A DNA stretch of 64,000 bases from JACDCA01 sp963810305 (lineage in GTDB: Bacteria; Acidobacteriota; Vicinamibacteria; Vicinamibacterales; 2-12-FULL-66-21): the NCBI GenBank assembly GCA_963810305.1, contig CAWEMY010000001.1:62001-126000 (forward strand), read 5' to 3'. Shown here piece after piece: positions 46,825 to 55,131 of the stretch (its first letter is position 1; each line of letters starts with the position of its first letter). Under the pieces are notes generated by a model, which ran no database searches, was not told the origin of the DNA, and saw only the letters and a list, made by a program, of their open reading frames with translations. The position numbers were made by a program, and so were the translations under genes.

Positions 46825-46844
46825 AGGCCGACTGAAGTCGGCCT
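46825..46844. repeat. Intergenic palindrome of the AGGCC family
   Basis: AGGCCGACT-GA-AGTCGGCCT followed by CTACC, between acpP and fabF. Same design as 1146-1171 and 61018-61037. Confidence 0.8.
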
Positions 46845-46851
46845 CTACCGG

Positions 46852-47091
46852 TCATTTCTTTTTACTGTGCGACTCGATGTACTCGATGGCTTCCTTCACG
46901 CGGGTGATCTTCTCGGCGTCATCGTCGGGGATTTCGATGCCGAATTCCTCTTCGAACGCCATCACCAGTTCGACCGTGTCGAGCGAGTCGGCCCCGAGGT
47001 CGTCCACGAATGACGCGTCCGGCGTCACTTCTTCTTCATCCACTCCCAGCTGCTCGACGATGATGCTCTTTACCTTGTCCGCGACGGCCAT
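46852..47091 (-). CDS. acpP: Acyl carrier protein
   Basis: 79 residues, acidic. VKSIIVEQLGVDEEEVTPDA SFVDDLGADSLDTVELVMA contains the DSL motif whose serine takes 4'-phosphopantetheine. FEEEFGIEIPDDDAEKITRV forms helix III and IV. Carries growing acyl chains for FabD, FabG, FabF and PlsX, all encoded alongside. Confidence 0.96.
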   Translation of the reverse strand: MAVADKVKSIIVEQLGVDEEEVTPDASFVDDLGADSLDTVELVMAFEEEFGIEIPDDDAEKITRVKEAIEYIESHSKKK

Positions 47092-47100
47092 TCAGCCCTC

Positions 47101-47841
47101 CTACATGTACATTCCGCCATTGACGGCCAGGACCTGTCCCGTAATATACGACGCCTCGTCTGATGCGAGGAAGCAGACGGCCGCCGCGATATCCTCCGGC
47201 GTGCCGAGCCGTTTGAGCGGAATCCTGGCCGCCCAGTCTTCATGCGCGCCGGTGGTGATCGCGCGCGTCATATCCGTATCGATCAAGCCGGGCGACACCA
47301 CGTTGACCGTGATGCCGCGCGACGCCACTTCCAGTGCGACCGCCTTGGCGAAGCCGATCAGGCCGGCCTTCGAGGCGGCATAGTTCGCCTGCCCCGCGTT
47401 GCCGCTCTGCCCCACCACCGAACTGATGCAGATGATGCGGCCCTGTCGCGCCTTCAGCATCGGCTTCAATGCCGCCTGCGTCAGCGCGAACGCCGCCGTC
47501 AGGTTGGTGCCAAGCACCGCGTCCCAGTCGTCACGCTTCATGCGGAGCATCAACTGATCCTTGGTGATGCCCGCGTTGTTGACGAGGACGTCGATGCGTC
47601 CGTATTTGCCGACCGTCGCGGCGATCGCCGCGTCTGCAGCGCCCGCCTCTGTCACATCGAGGGCCAGCGCATCCGCCTTCCCGCCCGCCGCCGATATCTC
47701 CTCAGCCGTCGCGCGAGCATTCTCACTCCGTGCCGCCGCAACCACCTGTGCGCCGCGCGACGCGAGCTTTGCCGCGATGGCTTTCCCGATCCCACGGGAT
47801 GCGCCAGTCACGAGTGCCACGCGGCCTGTCAGATCCATCAT
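47101..47841 (-). CDS. fabG: 3-oxoacyl-[ACP] reductase
   Basis: 246 residues. GRVALVTGASRGIGKAIAAK gives TGxxxGIG, NNAGITKDQL the NNAG loop, ISSVVGQSGNAGQANYAASK the Ser, Tyr and Lys catalytic triad with YxxxK, and INGGMYM ends the usual SDR C-terminus. NADPH-dependent reduction in each elongation round. It lies 9 bp before acpP. Confidence 0.95.
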   Translation of the reverse strand: MMDLTGRVALVTGASRGIGKAIAAKLASRGAQVVAAARSENARATAEEISAAGGKADALALDVTEAGAADAAIAATVGKYGRIDVLVNNAGITKDQLMLRMKRDDWDAVLGTNLTAAFALTQAALKPMLKARQGRIICISSVVGQSGNAGQANYAASKAGLIGFAKAVALEVASRGITVNVVSPGLIDTDMTRAITTGAHEDWAARIPLKRLGTPEDIAAAVCFLASDEASYITGQVLAVNGGMYM

Positions 47842-47850
47842 ATCCTTCGG

Positions 47851-47906
47851 TCGTAGTCCAGGCCTTCAGGCCTGCTTCAGTCGTAGTCCAGGCCTTCAGG
47901 CCTGCT
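47851..47906. repeat. Tandem pair of AGGCCTTCAGGCCT palindromes
   Basis: Two identical 26-bp units (47851-47876 and 47881-47906), each with TAGTCC then the palindromic AGGCCTTCAGGCCT core, spaced 30 bp start to start, between fabG and fabD. The second copy forms the last codons of fabD (RPSGHHEQA). Confidence 0.85.
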
Positions 47907-48864
47907 CGTGATGCCCTGAGGGCCGACGGTCATCTCCAAGTTGCGACAGCGCGGCGGTCAGCCCTTGCTTGTCCTCGACACTCATCACCGTCACGCCGCG
48001 ATCGATCTTCTTGATCAGGCCCGCAAGGACGGATCCGGGACCGAGTTCGACAAATGTCTTCGCCCCGTCCGCGACCAATCGCCGTACGACATCCTCCCAG
48101 CGTACAGGAGACGAGACCTGCCGCACCAGCGCCTCGATCGAGCTGGCAGCGTCGTGCTTTGGTTGGGCGTCCACGTTCGCGACGACCGGAATGCGGGGAC
48201 TGCCTGCGTCGAGCGCGCGCAGTTCGGGCGCGAGGCGTTCTTCAGCCGGCTTCATGAGTGCGCAATGAAATGGCGCGCTGACGGCGAGCGGAATGACGCG
48301 TTTCGCACCCAGGGCTTTCGCGCGCTCGCCGGCGAGCATTACGGCGGACGTCTCGCCGGCAATGACCACCTGGCCGGGGGCGTTGAGATTCGCGGCGGAA
48401 ACCACCCTGCCGGTTTCAGCCGCCGCTTCGTCGCAGGCGCGACCTACGGCGGTGGCATCAAGACCGAGAATGGCTGCCATCGCACCTTCGCCGACCGGAA
48501 CAGCTTCCTGCATGTATCGCCCCCTACGGCGCACCGTGCGAAGGGCATCCGCGAAGGATAACGTACCGGCAGCGACGTGCGCGGAGTACTCGCCCAGGCT
48601 GTGTCCCGCCGCGAAGTGCGCCTTGATCCCGTGTGAGTCGACCAGCCGTTGCACGGCCACGCTCATTGCCAGAATCGCAGGCTGCGTGTTCTCGGTGAGC
48701 AGCAGCCGCGCCTCCGGCCCCTCGAAGCAGAGCGTGCTCAACGCCTCACCGAGCGCATCGTCTGCTTCCGCGAACACCTCGCGACAAATCGGGAAATCAT
48801 CGGCCAGCGACTTCCCCATCCCGACTTTTTGTGCTCCCTGGCCCGGAAAGACGAACGCGATCAT
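47896..48864 (-). CDS. fabD: Malonyl-CoA:ACP transacylase
   Basis: 322 residues. FVFPGQGAQKVGMGKSLADD is the oxyanion loop, AAGHSLGEYSAHVAAGTLSF the GHSLGE nucleophile serine, and MKPAEERLAPELRALDAGSP lies near the catalytic histidine in APFHCALM. It loads malonate on ACP. The start overlaps the plsX stop (ATGA). The last nine residues derive from a repeat, so the original stop was probably slightly upstream. Confidence 0.94.
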   Translation of the reverse strand: MIAFVFPGQGAQKVGMGKSLADDFPICREVFAEADDALGEALSTLCFEGPEARLLLTENTQPAILAMSVAVQRLVDSHGIKAHFAAGHSLGEYSAHVAAGTLSFADALRTVRRRGRYMQEAVPVGEGAMAAILGLDATAVGRACDEAAAETGRVVSAANLNAPGQVVIAGETSAVMLAGERAKALGAKRVIPLAVSAPFHCALMKPAEERLAPELRALDAGSPRIPVVANVDAQPKHDAASSIEALVRQVSSPVRWEDVVRRLVADGAKTFVELGPGSVLAGLIKKIDRGVTVMSVEDKQGLTAALSQLGDDRRPSGHHEQA

Positions 48865-49835
48865 GCGAGCTTCTCCAGCAGTCCCTGGTTGACCGCCCGG
48901 GTCGCCATCGTCACGGCATTACGCACCGCCTTCGCGGAGGAGCGGCCGTGCCCGACGATGCAGATTCCGTTGACGCCGAGCAGCGGCGCGCCGCCGTACT
49001 CGGAGTAGTCGAGCCGCTTGCGGAACCGGCGAAACGCCTGCGCGGAGAGCAGGTATCCGATCTGCGAGCCGAAGGTGGATTGCAGCTCCGCGTGCAGCAG
49101 CGACTCAACCGTCTCGACGAGCCCCTCGCTGATCTTCAGGGTGACGTTGCCGGTGAATCCGTCACACACGATGACGTCGGTGTCCCCGGCATAGACCTCG
49201 CGGCCCTCGACGTTCCCGACGAAGTTGATGGGGGCGGCTTTCAGCAGCTGGTGTGCGTCGCGGGTCAGCTCGTTCCCCTTGCCCTCCTCTTCGCCGACTG
49301 AGAGGAGGCCGACCCGCGGATCCGGATGGCCAAACGCGAGACGCGAATACGCGGCGCCCATGATCGCGAACTGGACGAGATGCTGCGGACGACACTCCAC
49401 CGTTGCGCCCGAATCGAGCAGGACGGCCGGCTTCTGACGCGTCGGGATGATCGTTGCAAGCGCGGGACGGTCGATGCTCGCCATCCGGCCAAACACGGCG
49501 ACCGCAGCCATCACCGAGGCCCCGGTATGGCCCGCCGAGAAGAGGGCGGACGCCTGTCCATCACGCACGGCTTCGGCCGCGATCCGGATGGATGCGCGGG
49601 GTTTTCGGCGCAGCGCCGTTGACGCCTGTTCTGCCATCTCGACGCGTTCCGGTGTGTGGAGGATATGGATGTCCAGCCCGCGCGCGGCGGGATGACGCGA
49701 CAGCTCGCGCTCGATCAGGGCACTGTCGCCGGCGAGCAGAAGACCAATCTGAAGGTGCCTGGCAGCAACGAGTGACCCGTCGATAATCGCTCTCGGGCCG
49801 TCGTCGCCGCCCATGGCGTCAATAGCTATGCGCAT
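48861..49835 (-). CDS. plsX: Phosphate acyltransferase PlsX
   Basis: 324 residues. MRIAIDAMGGDDGPRAIIDG opens the protein, FSAGHTGASVMAAVAVFGRM and RPALATIIPT follow, and LLSVGEEEGKGNELTRDAHQ and IVCDGFTGNVTLKISEGLVE are all diagnostic. It makes acyl-phosphate from acyl-ACP for phospholipid synthesis. In most genomes plsX is followed by fabH; here fabD follows directly. The start codon touches the heptamer hairpin. Confidence 0.95.
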   Translation of the reverse strand: MRIAIDAMGGDDGPRAIIDGSLVAARHLQIGLLLAGDSALIERELSRHPAARGLDIHILHTPERVEMAEQASTALRRKPRASIRIAAEAVRDGQASALFSAGHTGASVMAAVAVFGRMASIDRPALATIIPTRQKPAVLLDSGATVECRPQHLVQFAIMGAAYSRLAFGHPDPRVGLLSVGEEEGKGNELTRDAHQLLKAAPINFVGNVEGREVYAGDTDVIVCDGFTGNVTLKISEGLVETVESLLHAELQSTFGSQIGYLLSAQAFRRFRKRLDYSEYGGAPLLGVNGICIVGHGRSSAKAVRNAVTMATRAVNQGLLEKLA

Positions 49836-49901
49836 CAGCGATCAGCTATCAGCTGTCAGCTATCAGGCTGAAAGCTGACAGCTGAGGGCTGAAAGCTCTT
49901 C
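49834..49901. repeat. Heptamer tandem-repeat hairpin, unit CAGCTAT
   Basis: Left arm ATCAGCTATCAGCTGTCAGC plus TATCAG in 7-bp steps; right arm CTGAAAGCTGACAGCTGAGG plus GCTGAAAGCT is its reverse complement with mismatches. It exactly fills the gap between plsX and rpmF. Confidence 0.85.
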
Positions 49902-50084
49902 TTACGTCTCTTCTACCGCCTTGACCTGGCGTCCCTTGTAGTAGCCGCAGTTCGGGCAGACCTGGTGCGGCCTTTTGGCTTCCTGACACTGCGGGCAGGC
50001 GCCCACCGGAACGGGACTGAGTGCGTCATGCGTGCGGCGCTTCGAGGTGCGGCTCTTGGAATGCCGCCGTTTGGGATTAGGCAC
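49902..50084 (-). CDS. rpmF: Ribosomal protein bL32
   Basis: 60 residues: MPNPKRRHSKSRTSKRRTHD, then CPQCQEAKRPHQVCPNCGYY KGR, with the zinc-binding CxxC pair retained. Length and motif are standard. It follows yceD by 3 bp. Confidence 0.95.
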   Translation of the reverse strand: MPNPKRRHSKSRTSKRRTHDALSPVPVGACPQCQEAKRPHQVCPNCGYYKGRQVKAVEET

Positions 50085-50087
50085 CTT

Positions 50088-50621
50088 TCACTTCTCCTGA
50101 TTCGTTTTCACTATGGTCTTGAGAACTGCGAGCCTGGGGTCCTCCCATTTCGGGGCGCAGCCACAATCGTTTCGGTTCAAGTTCGTCCCGCATTCGGGGC
50201 ACAGCCCGCGGCAGGCCTCCGAGCACAGCGGCTTCATCGGCAGGGCGAGCTGAAACTGCTCCCGAAGCAAGTCGATGACGTCCAGTGCTCCTTCGCGGTA
50301 AAACGCCGTCGTCAAATCGTCTTCCGCGATCTCGCGTTCCCCTTCGCCGGCGTTCTCGACCGCAGGCACGTAGCGGAGCTCGAAGTTCGCCACGACCGGG
50401 ACCTGAAAGTCCTCCAGGCACCGGCCACACTGAAGCTCCAGCTTCGTCGTCGCGCGACCGGTTACGCGAAAGGCCTCTTTCCCCGCCTTTTCGACGTCCA
50501 TCGAGACGTCAACTGGCGTGGCGACCCGGTAATCGTCGTCCTGCGGATCGAACGCGGAGGGCTCGAATCGGCGGTCGAAGTGCTCGCGCTGCCCGCGCAG
50601 CCTGTTCAGTTCGAGAAGCAT
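50088..50621 (-). CDS. yceD: DUF177 (YceD) protein
   Basis: 177 residues. LELQCGRCLEDFQVPVVANF has the C.RCL motif. The Cys-rich end LPMKPLCSEACRGLCPECGT NLNRNDCGC is typical. DUF177 proteins are always next to rpmF and are linked in plants and bacteria to 23S rRNA accumulation. Translation is probably coupled to rpmF. Confidence 0.9.
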   Translation of the reverse strand: MLLELNRLRGQREHFDRRFEPSAFDPQDDDYRVATPVDVSMDVEKAGKEAFRVTGRATTKLELQCGRCLEDFQVPVVANFELRYVPAVENAGEGEREIAEDDLTTAFYREGALDVIDLLREQFQLALPMKPLCSEACRGLCPECGTNLNRNDCGCAPKWEDPRLAVLKTIVKTNQEK

Positions 50622-50710
50622 GGCTCAAGGACGGCCCCCCGGGCCGTGCAGGAACCCGTCATTATACCTTGAGAAACGCTGGAGCGCGGGGCGCGGCGGC
50701 CGCCGGAGCC

Positions 50711-50752
50711 TCGGGGCTCGGGGCTCGGGGCTCGGGGCTCGGGGCTCGGGGC
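50711..50752. repeat. Six perfect heptamers TCGGGGC
   Basis: Exactly six tandem copies of TCGGGGC, in the 405-bp region between yceD and the dGTPase gene. Same 7-bp period as the intergenic hairpins but without a clear opposing arm. Confidence 0.9.
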
Positions 50753-50815
50753 TGCGGGGCGTTTGTATTACAAACCATGACGAACGACAAGGACCGTGCT
50801 TAGCACGCTGCGGTC

Positions 50816-51007
50816 GCCCAACTGATCCTCGCAAGGCGTTCGGATTCCCCGAGCCGAAGCCGCCATCGTGAGTCACGCGTCCGCCTCCGCTCGCGGTGAA
50901 TCCCGCGAGCTACGGCGAGACCACGCCGTAGCCTTGGCGAAGGCGCCGGAGGTTCGTTTTTCCCGGCGTCAGGCCGCGGCGCAGTGGACCCGACATGCCC
51001 CGGCCGG
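50816..51007. repeat. Complex intergenic repeat, copy A
   Basis: Begins GCCCAACTGATCCTCGCAAG and includes GCCGAAGCCGCCATCGTGAG. It contains a perfect 9-bp stem GCTACGGCG/CGCCGTAGC with CTTGGCGAAGGCG beside it, and ends GTTCGTTTTTCCCGGCGTC with CCGACATGCCCC. The outer parts match copy B at 54878-55010 in the same orientation; the stem part is absent there. Together with the heptamers it fills the yceD-dgt gap; no gene is seen. Confidence 0.75.
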
Positions 51008-51026
51008 CGAGCATCCCGCCGTCGGG

Positions 51027-52073
51027 CTACTCGTTCCGAATCGACACCCAGGGCTTGGGCACGAACAGCTGCTCGAAGAGATTTACCGCGTAGCGATCGG
51101 TCATGCCGGCGAGAAAATCGCGGGCGGCAGCGTCGAAGCCCTCTGAACGGACGGTCTCGGCATCCAGAAACGTGGCCGGCTGTTCGCGGATCTTTTCCCA
51201 CAAGCCACCCAGGATCCCGCCGGCCTTTTTGAATTCCGCAGTCGCCACTTCGTTTTCATACACTGCATCGAAAAGGAAGCTCCGAAGGCCGACGGTGGCG
51301 TCGAGGATCGGTGCACTCATCCGGATCTCGGTCATGCCTCCATCGAGCGTCTGGTGGACGACGTCAGTAACCATCCGGCCGATGCGCTCGGACGATGTTC
51401 TGCCCAGAATCGTTACACGCTCCTTCGGCAAGTCCTCGTCATTGAGCAATCCCGCTCGCACGGCATCGTCTATATCGTGGTTGACGTAGGCGATGATGTC
51501 GGCGACTCGTGCGATCTGGCCTTCGATCGTGCTCGCGCGGTGAGCGGCGTCGGCGCCGACCGGCATGCCACTCTTCCCCTTCGAGTGACGGGCGATGCCA
51601 TCACGCACCTCCCAGGTCAGGTTGAGACCGGCGCGATCGTTCTCGAGGACGTCCACGATGCGCAGGCTTTGCTCGTAGTGGTTGAAGCCGCCGGGGATGA
51701 GGTCGTTGAGGACACGCTCGCCGGCGTGGCCGAAGGGTGTGTGACCGAGGTCATGGCCGAGTGCGATCGCTTCGGTGAGCTCTTCGTTCAGCCGCAGTAC
51801 CTTGGCAATGCTGCGCGCGATCTGCGACACCTCCAGCGTGTGCGTCAACCGGGTGCGGTAATGGTCCCCGGTCGGAGCGAAGAACACCTGCGTCTTGTGT
51901 TTCAGCCGGCGAAACGCCTTGCAGTGGATGATCCGGTCGCGGTCGCGCTGGTACGCAGGGCGGATCGGGTCCTCGCTCTCGGGACGGAGCCGCCCCTGCG
52001 TGTCGCCACTCTTTGCGGCCTGCGGCGCAAGGATCTCGCGCTCGCGCTGTTCGAGCTGCTCGCGGATCGTCAT
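51027..52073 (-). CDS. dgt: dGTP triphosphohydrolase-like HD protein
   Basis: 348 residues from the 52073 ATG. RPAYQRDRDRIIHCKAFRRL KHKTQVF, then HYRTRLTHTLEVSQIARSIA (first HD histidine) and AIALGHDLGHTPFGHAGERV (HD pair and third histidine), define the dNTPase HD fold. It hydrolyses dNTPs to nucleosides and triphosphate in nucleotide-pool control. The upstream ATG at 52136 would include repeat sequence and is less likely. Confidence 0.92.
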   Translation of the reverse strand: MTIREQLEQREREILAPQAAKSGDTQGRLRPESEDPIRPAYQRDRDRIIHCKAFRRLKHKTQVFFAPTGDHYRTRLTHTLEVSQIARSIAKVLRLNEELTEAIALGHDLGHTPFGHAGERVLNDLIPGGFNHYEQSLRIVDVLENDRAGLNLTWEVRDGIARHSKGKSGMPVGADAAHRASTIEGQIARVADIIAYVNHDIDDAVRAGLLNDEDLPKERVTILGRTSSERIGRMVTDVVHQTLDGGMTEIRMSAPILDATVGLRSFLFDAVYENEVATAEFKKAGGILGGLWEKIREQPATFLDAETVRSEGFDAAARDFLAGMTDRYAVNLFEQLFVPKPWVSIRNE

Positions 52074-52078
52074 TTTAC

Positions 52079-52206
52079 GTGGGGCTCCGCCCCACACCCC
52101 GGCTCGGTCGCTTGCGTGGTTCGGCACGCTCACCACGCCGTGAGCTTGTCGAAGGGCGGGACCCGGCGCCCCGCGCCGCGACCTCGCAGGCGCGCTGTGC
52201 GCGCCT
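52079..52206. repeat. Repeat-rich gap between dgt and deoB
   Basis: GTGGGGC-TCC-GCCCCAC (52079-52095) is a perfect 7-bp stem. TGAGCTTGTCGAAGGG (52141-52156) is the dispersed repeat also found in etfB. AGGCGCGC-TGT-GCGCGCCT (52189-52207) is a third stem. All are non-coding. Confidence 0.7.
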
Positions 52207-52232
52207 CGCCATTCACCGAAGACCCTTGGTTG

Positions 52233-53431
52233 TTAGCGATCCGTGATGTCACCACGACGCACAATCTCCGAAAGAAAGCTTTGCCCATTCGGCAGCGGAC
52301 CGACACCCAGGACCTCCGCAACGGTCTGCCCAAGATCGGCAAAGGTGTCGCGCGTCCCGATGTTCACGTTTCGCACAATCGATGCGCCTGTAACCATCAC
52401 CGGCACGTACTCGCGCGAATGATCGGTGCTCGGCGTGGTTGGATCGTTGCCGTGATCGGCGGTGACGATCAACACGTCCCGCGGATCGAGCCGCGGCAGG
52501 AGCGCTGACAGGCGCGCGTCGAACCGTTCGAGGTTTGCCGCATATCCGGCGACATCATTCCGGTGGCCGTAGTGGGTATCGAAATCGACGAGATTGGCGA
52601 CGATCAAGCCGGACGGTGTCCCGTCCATCGCCCGCTCGATCGCGTCCACCCCCTCGTCGTCGTTCGCGGTATGCACGGCGGTCGTCACGCCGCGCCCGGC
52701 GAACAGATCTTCGATCTTGCCCGACAGCCACGACCGGCTGTCCCGCTTCTTTCACGAGATCGAGCAAGCGTCGGGGCGAACGGCGTCAACGAGTAGTCGC
52801 GGCGGTTAGCCGTCCTCCGCCATGCACCCGATGTACCGACGAATGGCCGCGCGATGACGCGCCCAATCCCCGCGCCTCTGCCGGCGATGTCGTACGCGAT
52901 CTCGCACCATTCGTACAGCGTCGCGATCGGCACGACATCTTCATGCGCCGCGATCTGAAACACGCTGTCGGCGGAGGTGTAGACGATCGGCTTCCCCGTC
53001 CTGACGTGCTCATCGCCAAGTTCGTCGATGATCGCAGTGCCCGACGCGACCTTGTTCGCGAGTGAGGCACGGCCGATGCGACGCTCGAACTCGGAAATGA
53101 TCTCGCGCGGGAATCCGTGCGGGAAAGTCGGGAATGGACGATCGAGCACGAGGCCTGCGATTTCCCAGTGGCCGGTCACCGAGTCCTTGCCCGGAGACCG
53201 CTCCGCCATCCGACCGAATGCACCCGTCGCGCTGCTGCCCGCGCCACCGAGATCCACGACGCGATCGAGGCCAAGGCTGCGGAGCGTCGGGAGTCGAAGG
53301 GGAATCTGACGGTGTATGTTGCCGATCGTATTGCTGCCCTCGTCGCCGTACACGGCGGCGTCGGGCAGTTCGCCGATGCCGGCGCTGTCCATGACGATCA
53401 GGATGACTCGATTTGGAGAAGTGTCGGTCAA
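52233..53431 (-). CDS. deoB: Phosphopentomutase (two frame breaks)
   Basis: The first frame reads RVILIVMDSAGIGELPDAAV YGDEGSNTIGNI with the metal aspartate and threonine of the alkaline-phosphatase superfamily, then SVTGHWEIAGLVL and SGTAIIDELGDEHV. Breaks at about 52764 and 52720 are bridged by LLDLVKEAGQPVVAVG. NLVDFDTHYGHRNDVAGYAA, LIVTADHGNDPTTPSTDHSR EYVPVMV and FADLGQTVAEVLG complete it. About 398 residues. It interconverts ribose-1-P and ribose-5-P in nucleoside salvage. The start overlaps the miaA stop (ATGA). Confidence 0.92.
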
Positions 53432-54411
53432 GGAACTGAGCCTGCCTCGCCGGAGCGCGCAGCGCGGAGGCGGGTGATGCTGCGCGCAACCGCCTGCTGC
53501 GTTTCATCGCGCTCGCCGGCGGCGTGAATCCACTGTAGGTTAGGTTCTTTCCTGAACCAAATCAACTGGCGGCGCGAGTACTTTCTGTTCTCGCGAACGA
53601 TCAACTCGCGCGTCGCGGCCTCGTCCCGGAGACCGTGGAGGTGCTCCAGGGACTGCCGATATACCAGTCCGGTGAACGGATGGGCGGTCGGCGGAACACC
53701 GGCCGCCAGCAGCCCGCGGATCTCGTCCAGAAGCCCCTGTCGAAACTGCGCCTCCACCCTGCGCGCGACGCGTTCAGCCGTCGCATCAGCCGGGATCTGC
53801 AACGCAAAGGCGGCGACATCGTACTCGGGGAGCGGGGACTGCGTGTCGGCGAAATGATCGGTCAGCGGACGGCCGGTCAGGTAATAGACCTCCAGCGCGC
53901 GCACGACACGCTTCAAATCGCGCGGCTGAATGCGCTGTGCCGACCGAGCGTCAACGCGTCCGAGAAGACGATGGAGTCGCTCCGGGCCCTTGCGGTAGGC
54001 GATGGCCTCGAGGCGATCACGCAAAGCGTTGTCGCGCGCCGGTCCGGGGAAAAAGCCGCGGGTCAGGGCACGGTAATAGAGGCCCGTGCCTCCCACGAGA
54101 ATCGGAAGCCGTCCGCGGCTTGTCAGGCCACGAACGACTGCGGCGGCCTCACGCGCGTAGCGCGCAGCGGAATACTCCTCGGTCGGATCGGCGACGTCGA
54201 CCATGTGATGCGGGATGCCCTGTTGGTCCGCCGGCGGGACTTTGTCGGTGCCGATATCGAACCCGCGATACACGGCCGTCGAATCGCAACTGACCACTTC
54301 TCCGTTGAAACGCTTCGCCAGCGCGATGCCCAGCGAGCTCTTGCCCGTTGCGGTTGGCCCGACGATGGCGACCAGCAGCGGACGCCGTGGGGCACTATCG
54401 GAACCTACCAA
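53428..54411 (-). CDS. miaA: tRNA dimethylallyltransferase
   Basis: LLVAIVGPTATGKSSLGIAL is the P-loop, CDSTAVYRGFDIGTDKVPPA the DSxQxY-like region, PHHMVDVADPTEEYSAARYA and ILVGGTGLYYRALTRGFFPG the core, and ENRKYSRRQLIWFRKEPNLQ the C-terminal end. It prenylates A37 of tRNAs reading U-initial codons. The open frame extends to 54486, but those 25 residues lie in repeat-like sequence; the TTG at 54411, ten residues before the P-loop strand, is a better start. Confidence 0.93.
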   Translation of the reverse strand: MVGSDSAPRRPLLVAIVGPTATGKSSLGIALAKRFNGEVVSCDSTAVYRGFDIGTDKVPPADQQGIPHHMVDVADPTEEYSAARYAREAAAVVRGLTSRGRLPILVGGTGLYYRALTRGFFPGPARDNALRDRLEAIAYRKGPERLHRLLGRVDARSAQRIQPRDLKRVVRALEVYYLTGRPLTDHFADTQSPLPEYDVAAFALQIPADATAERVARRVEAQFRQGLLDEIRGLLAAGVPPTAHPFTGLVYRQSLEHLHGLRDEAATRELIVRENRKYSRRQLIWFRKEPNLQWIHAAGERDETQQAVARSITRLRAARSGEAGSVP

Positions 54412-54473
54412 GTTCCCACTCCCACTGTTCTTGTTTAGCGGAGGGCTGTAGCCCAGCGCGCGGATGTAGCGGC

Positions 54474-55010
54474 GCTGCGGTCCCATTGCTCGATGGCCGT
54501 CGCCTCCTCCGCTCGCCGGGAAAACGGTCGCAGCTCATACCCTGCCGCTCCCGCGGGCGACTACGGATGGCTTCAGCGACGCATTTCAGGCGCTCCGATC
54601 GGCGTGGCTGGTTAGCAGCCTGGCGGATCACACAGAACGAAGTCGGCCGCGAGGAATCGCTGTGCCCGTTTTCCGGCTGCGCGGCGCAGCGGCGAGCTCC
54701 AAGGCGCCGTCCACCGAGCAATGGGACCGCACCGGCGTCACCAGACCAGCGCCGGCAAGGGCACATCAGGTCCGCGGCGCGATGCGGCCAGCCGGGATCG
54801 TCAGTTCGAAAAACGAACTGCAGGCGTTCCAATCGGCGGAGGCACCGATTCGCCACTGACGTCCGAACTACCCGTACGCCCAACTGATCCTCGCACCGCG
54901 TACGGACTACCCCAGCCGAAGCCGCCATCGTGAGGCACGCGCCGAAAGTTCGTTTTTCCCGGCGTCCGGCCGAGGCGCCGTGGACCTGATGTGCCCTCGC
55001 CGGCGGTTCA
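54474..55010. repeat. Composite repeat region with inverted and direct copies
   Basis: An inverted pair lies at 54474-54540 and 54664-54738 (GCGGTCCCATTGCTCG and GGAAAACGG in both arms). The segment 54878-55010 is copy B of the element at 50816-51007. Part of it (GTTCGTTTTTC to GGACCTGATGTGCCC) recurs inverted at 54742-54815. No gene is credible here although several arginine-rich frames cross it. It separates miaA from the tonB genes. Confidence 0.75.
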
Positions 55011-55035
55011 AACAAGAAAGCTGGGATATGCGTTC

Positions 55036-55131
55036 TCAGAGTGCGCGGGCGAGCGCCAGGCCTGCGAGCACTGCGAGGAGGATCAGCAAGCCGGCCTGCT
55101 GGGACCGGTTGGGCGGCGACGGCGCCTTCAT
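55036..55131 (-). CDS. 31-residue single-pass membrane peptide after tonB
   Basis: ATG overlaps the tonB stop (ATGA). Reads MKAPSPPNRSQQAGLLILLA VLAGLALARAL: a polar start and one helix ending at the C-terminus, predicted tail-anchored. Overlap and hydrophobicity suggest a real gene, but no homologue is recognised by eye. Confidence 0.45.
   Translation of the reverse strand: MKAPSPPNRSQQAGLLILLAVLAGLALARAL

Noticed and set aside
50625..50876. An 83-codon minus-strand frame with repeated SPEPRAP
   Set aside because: It is the translation of the TCGGGGC heptamers and the repeat element.
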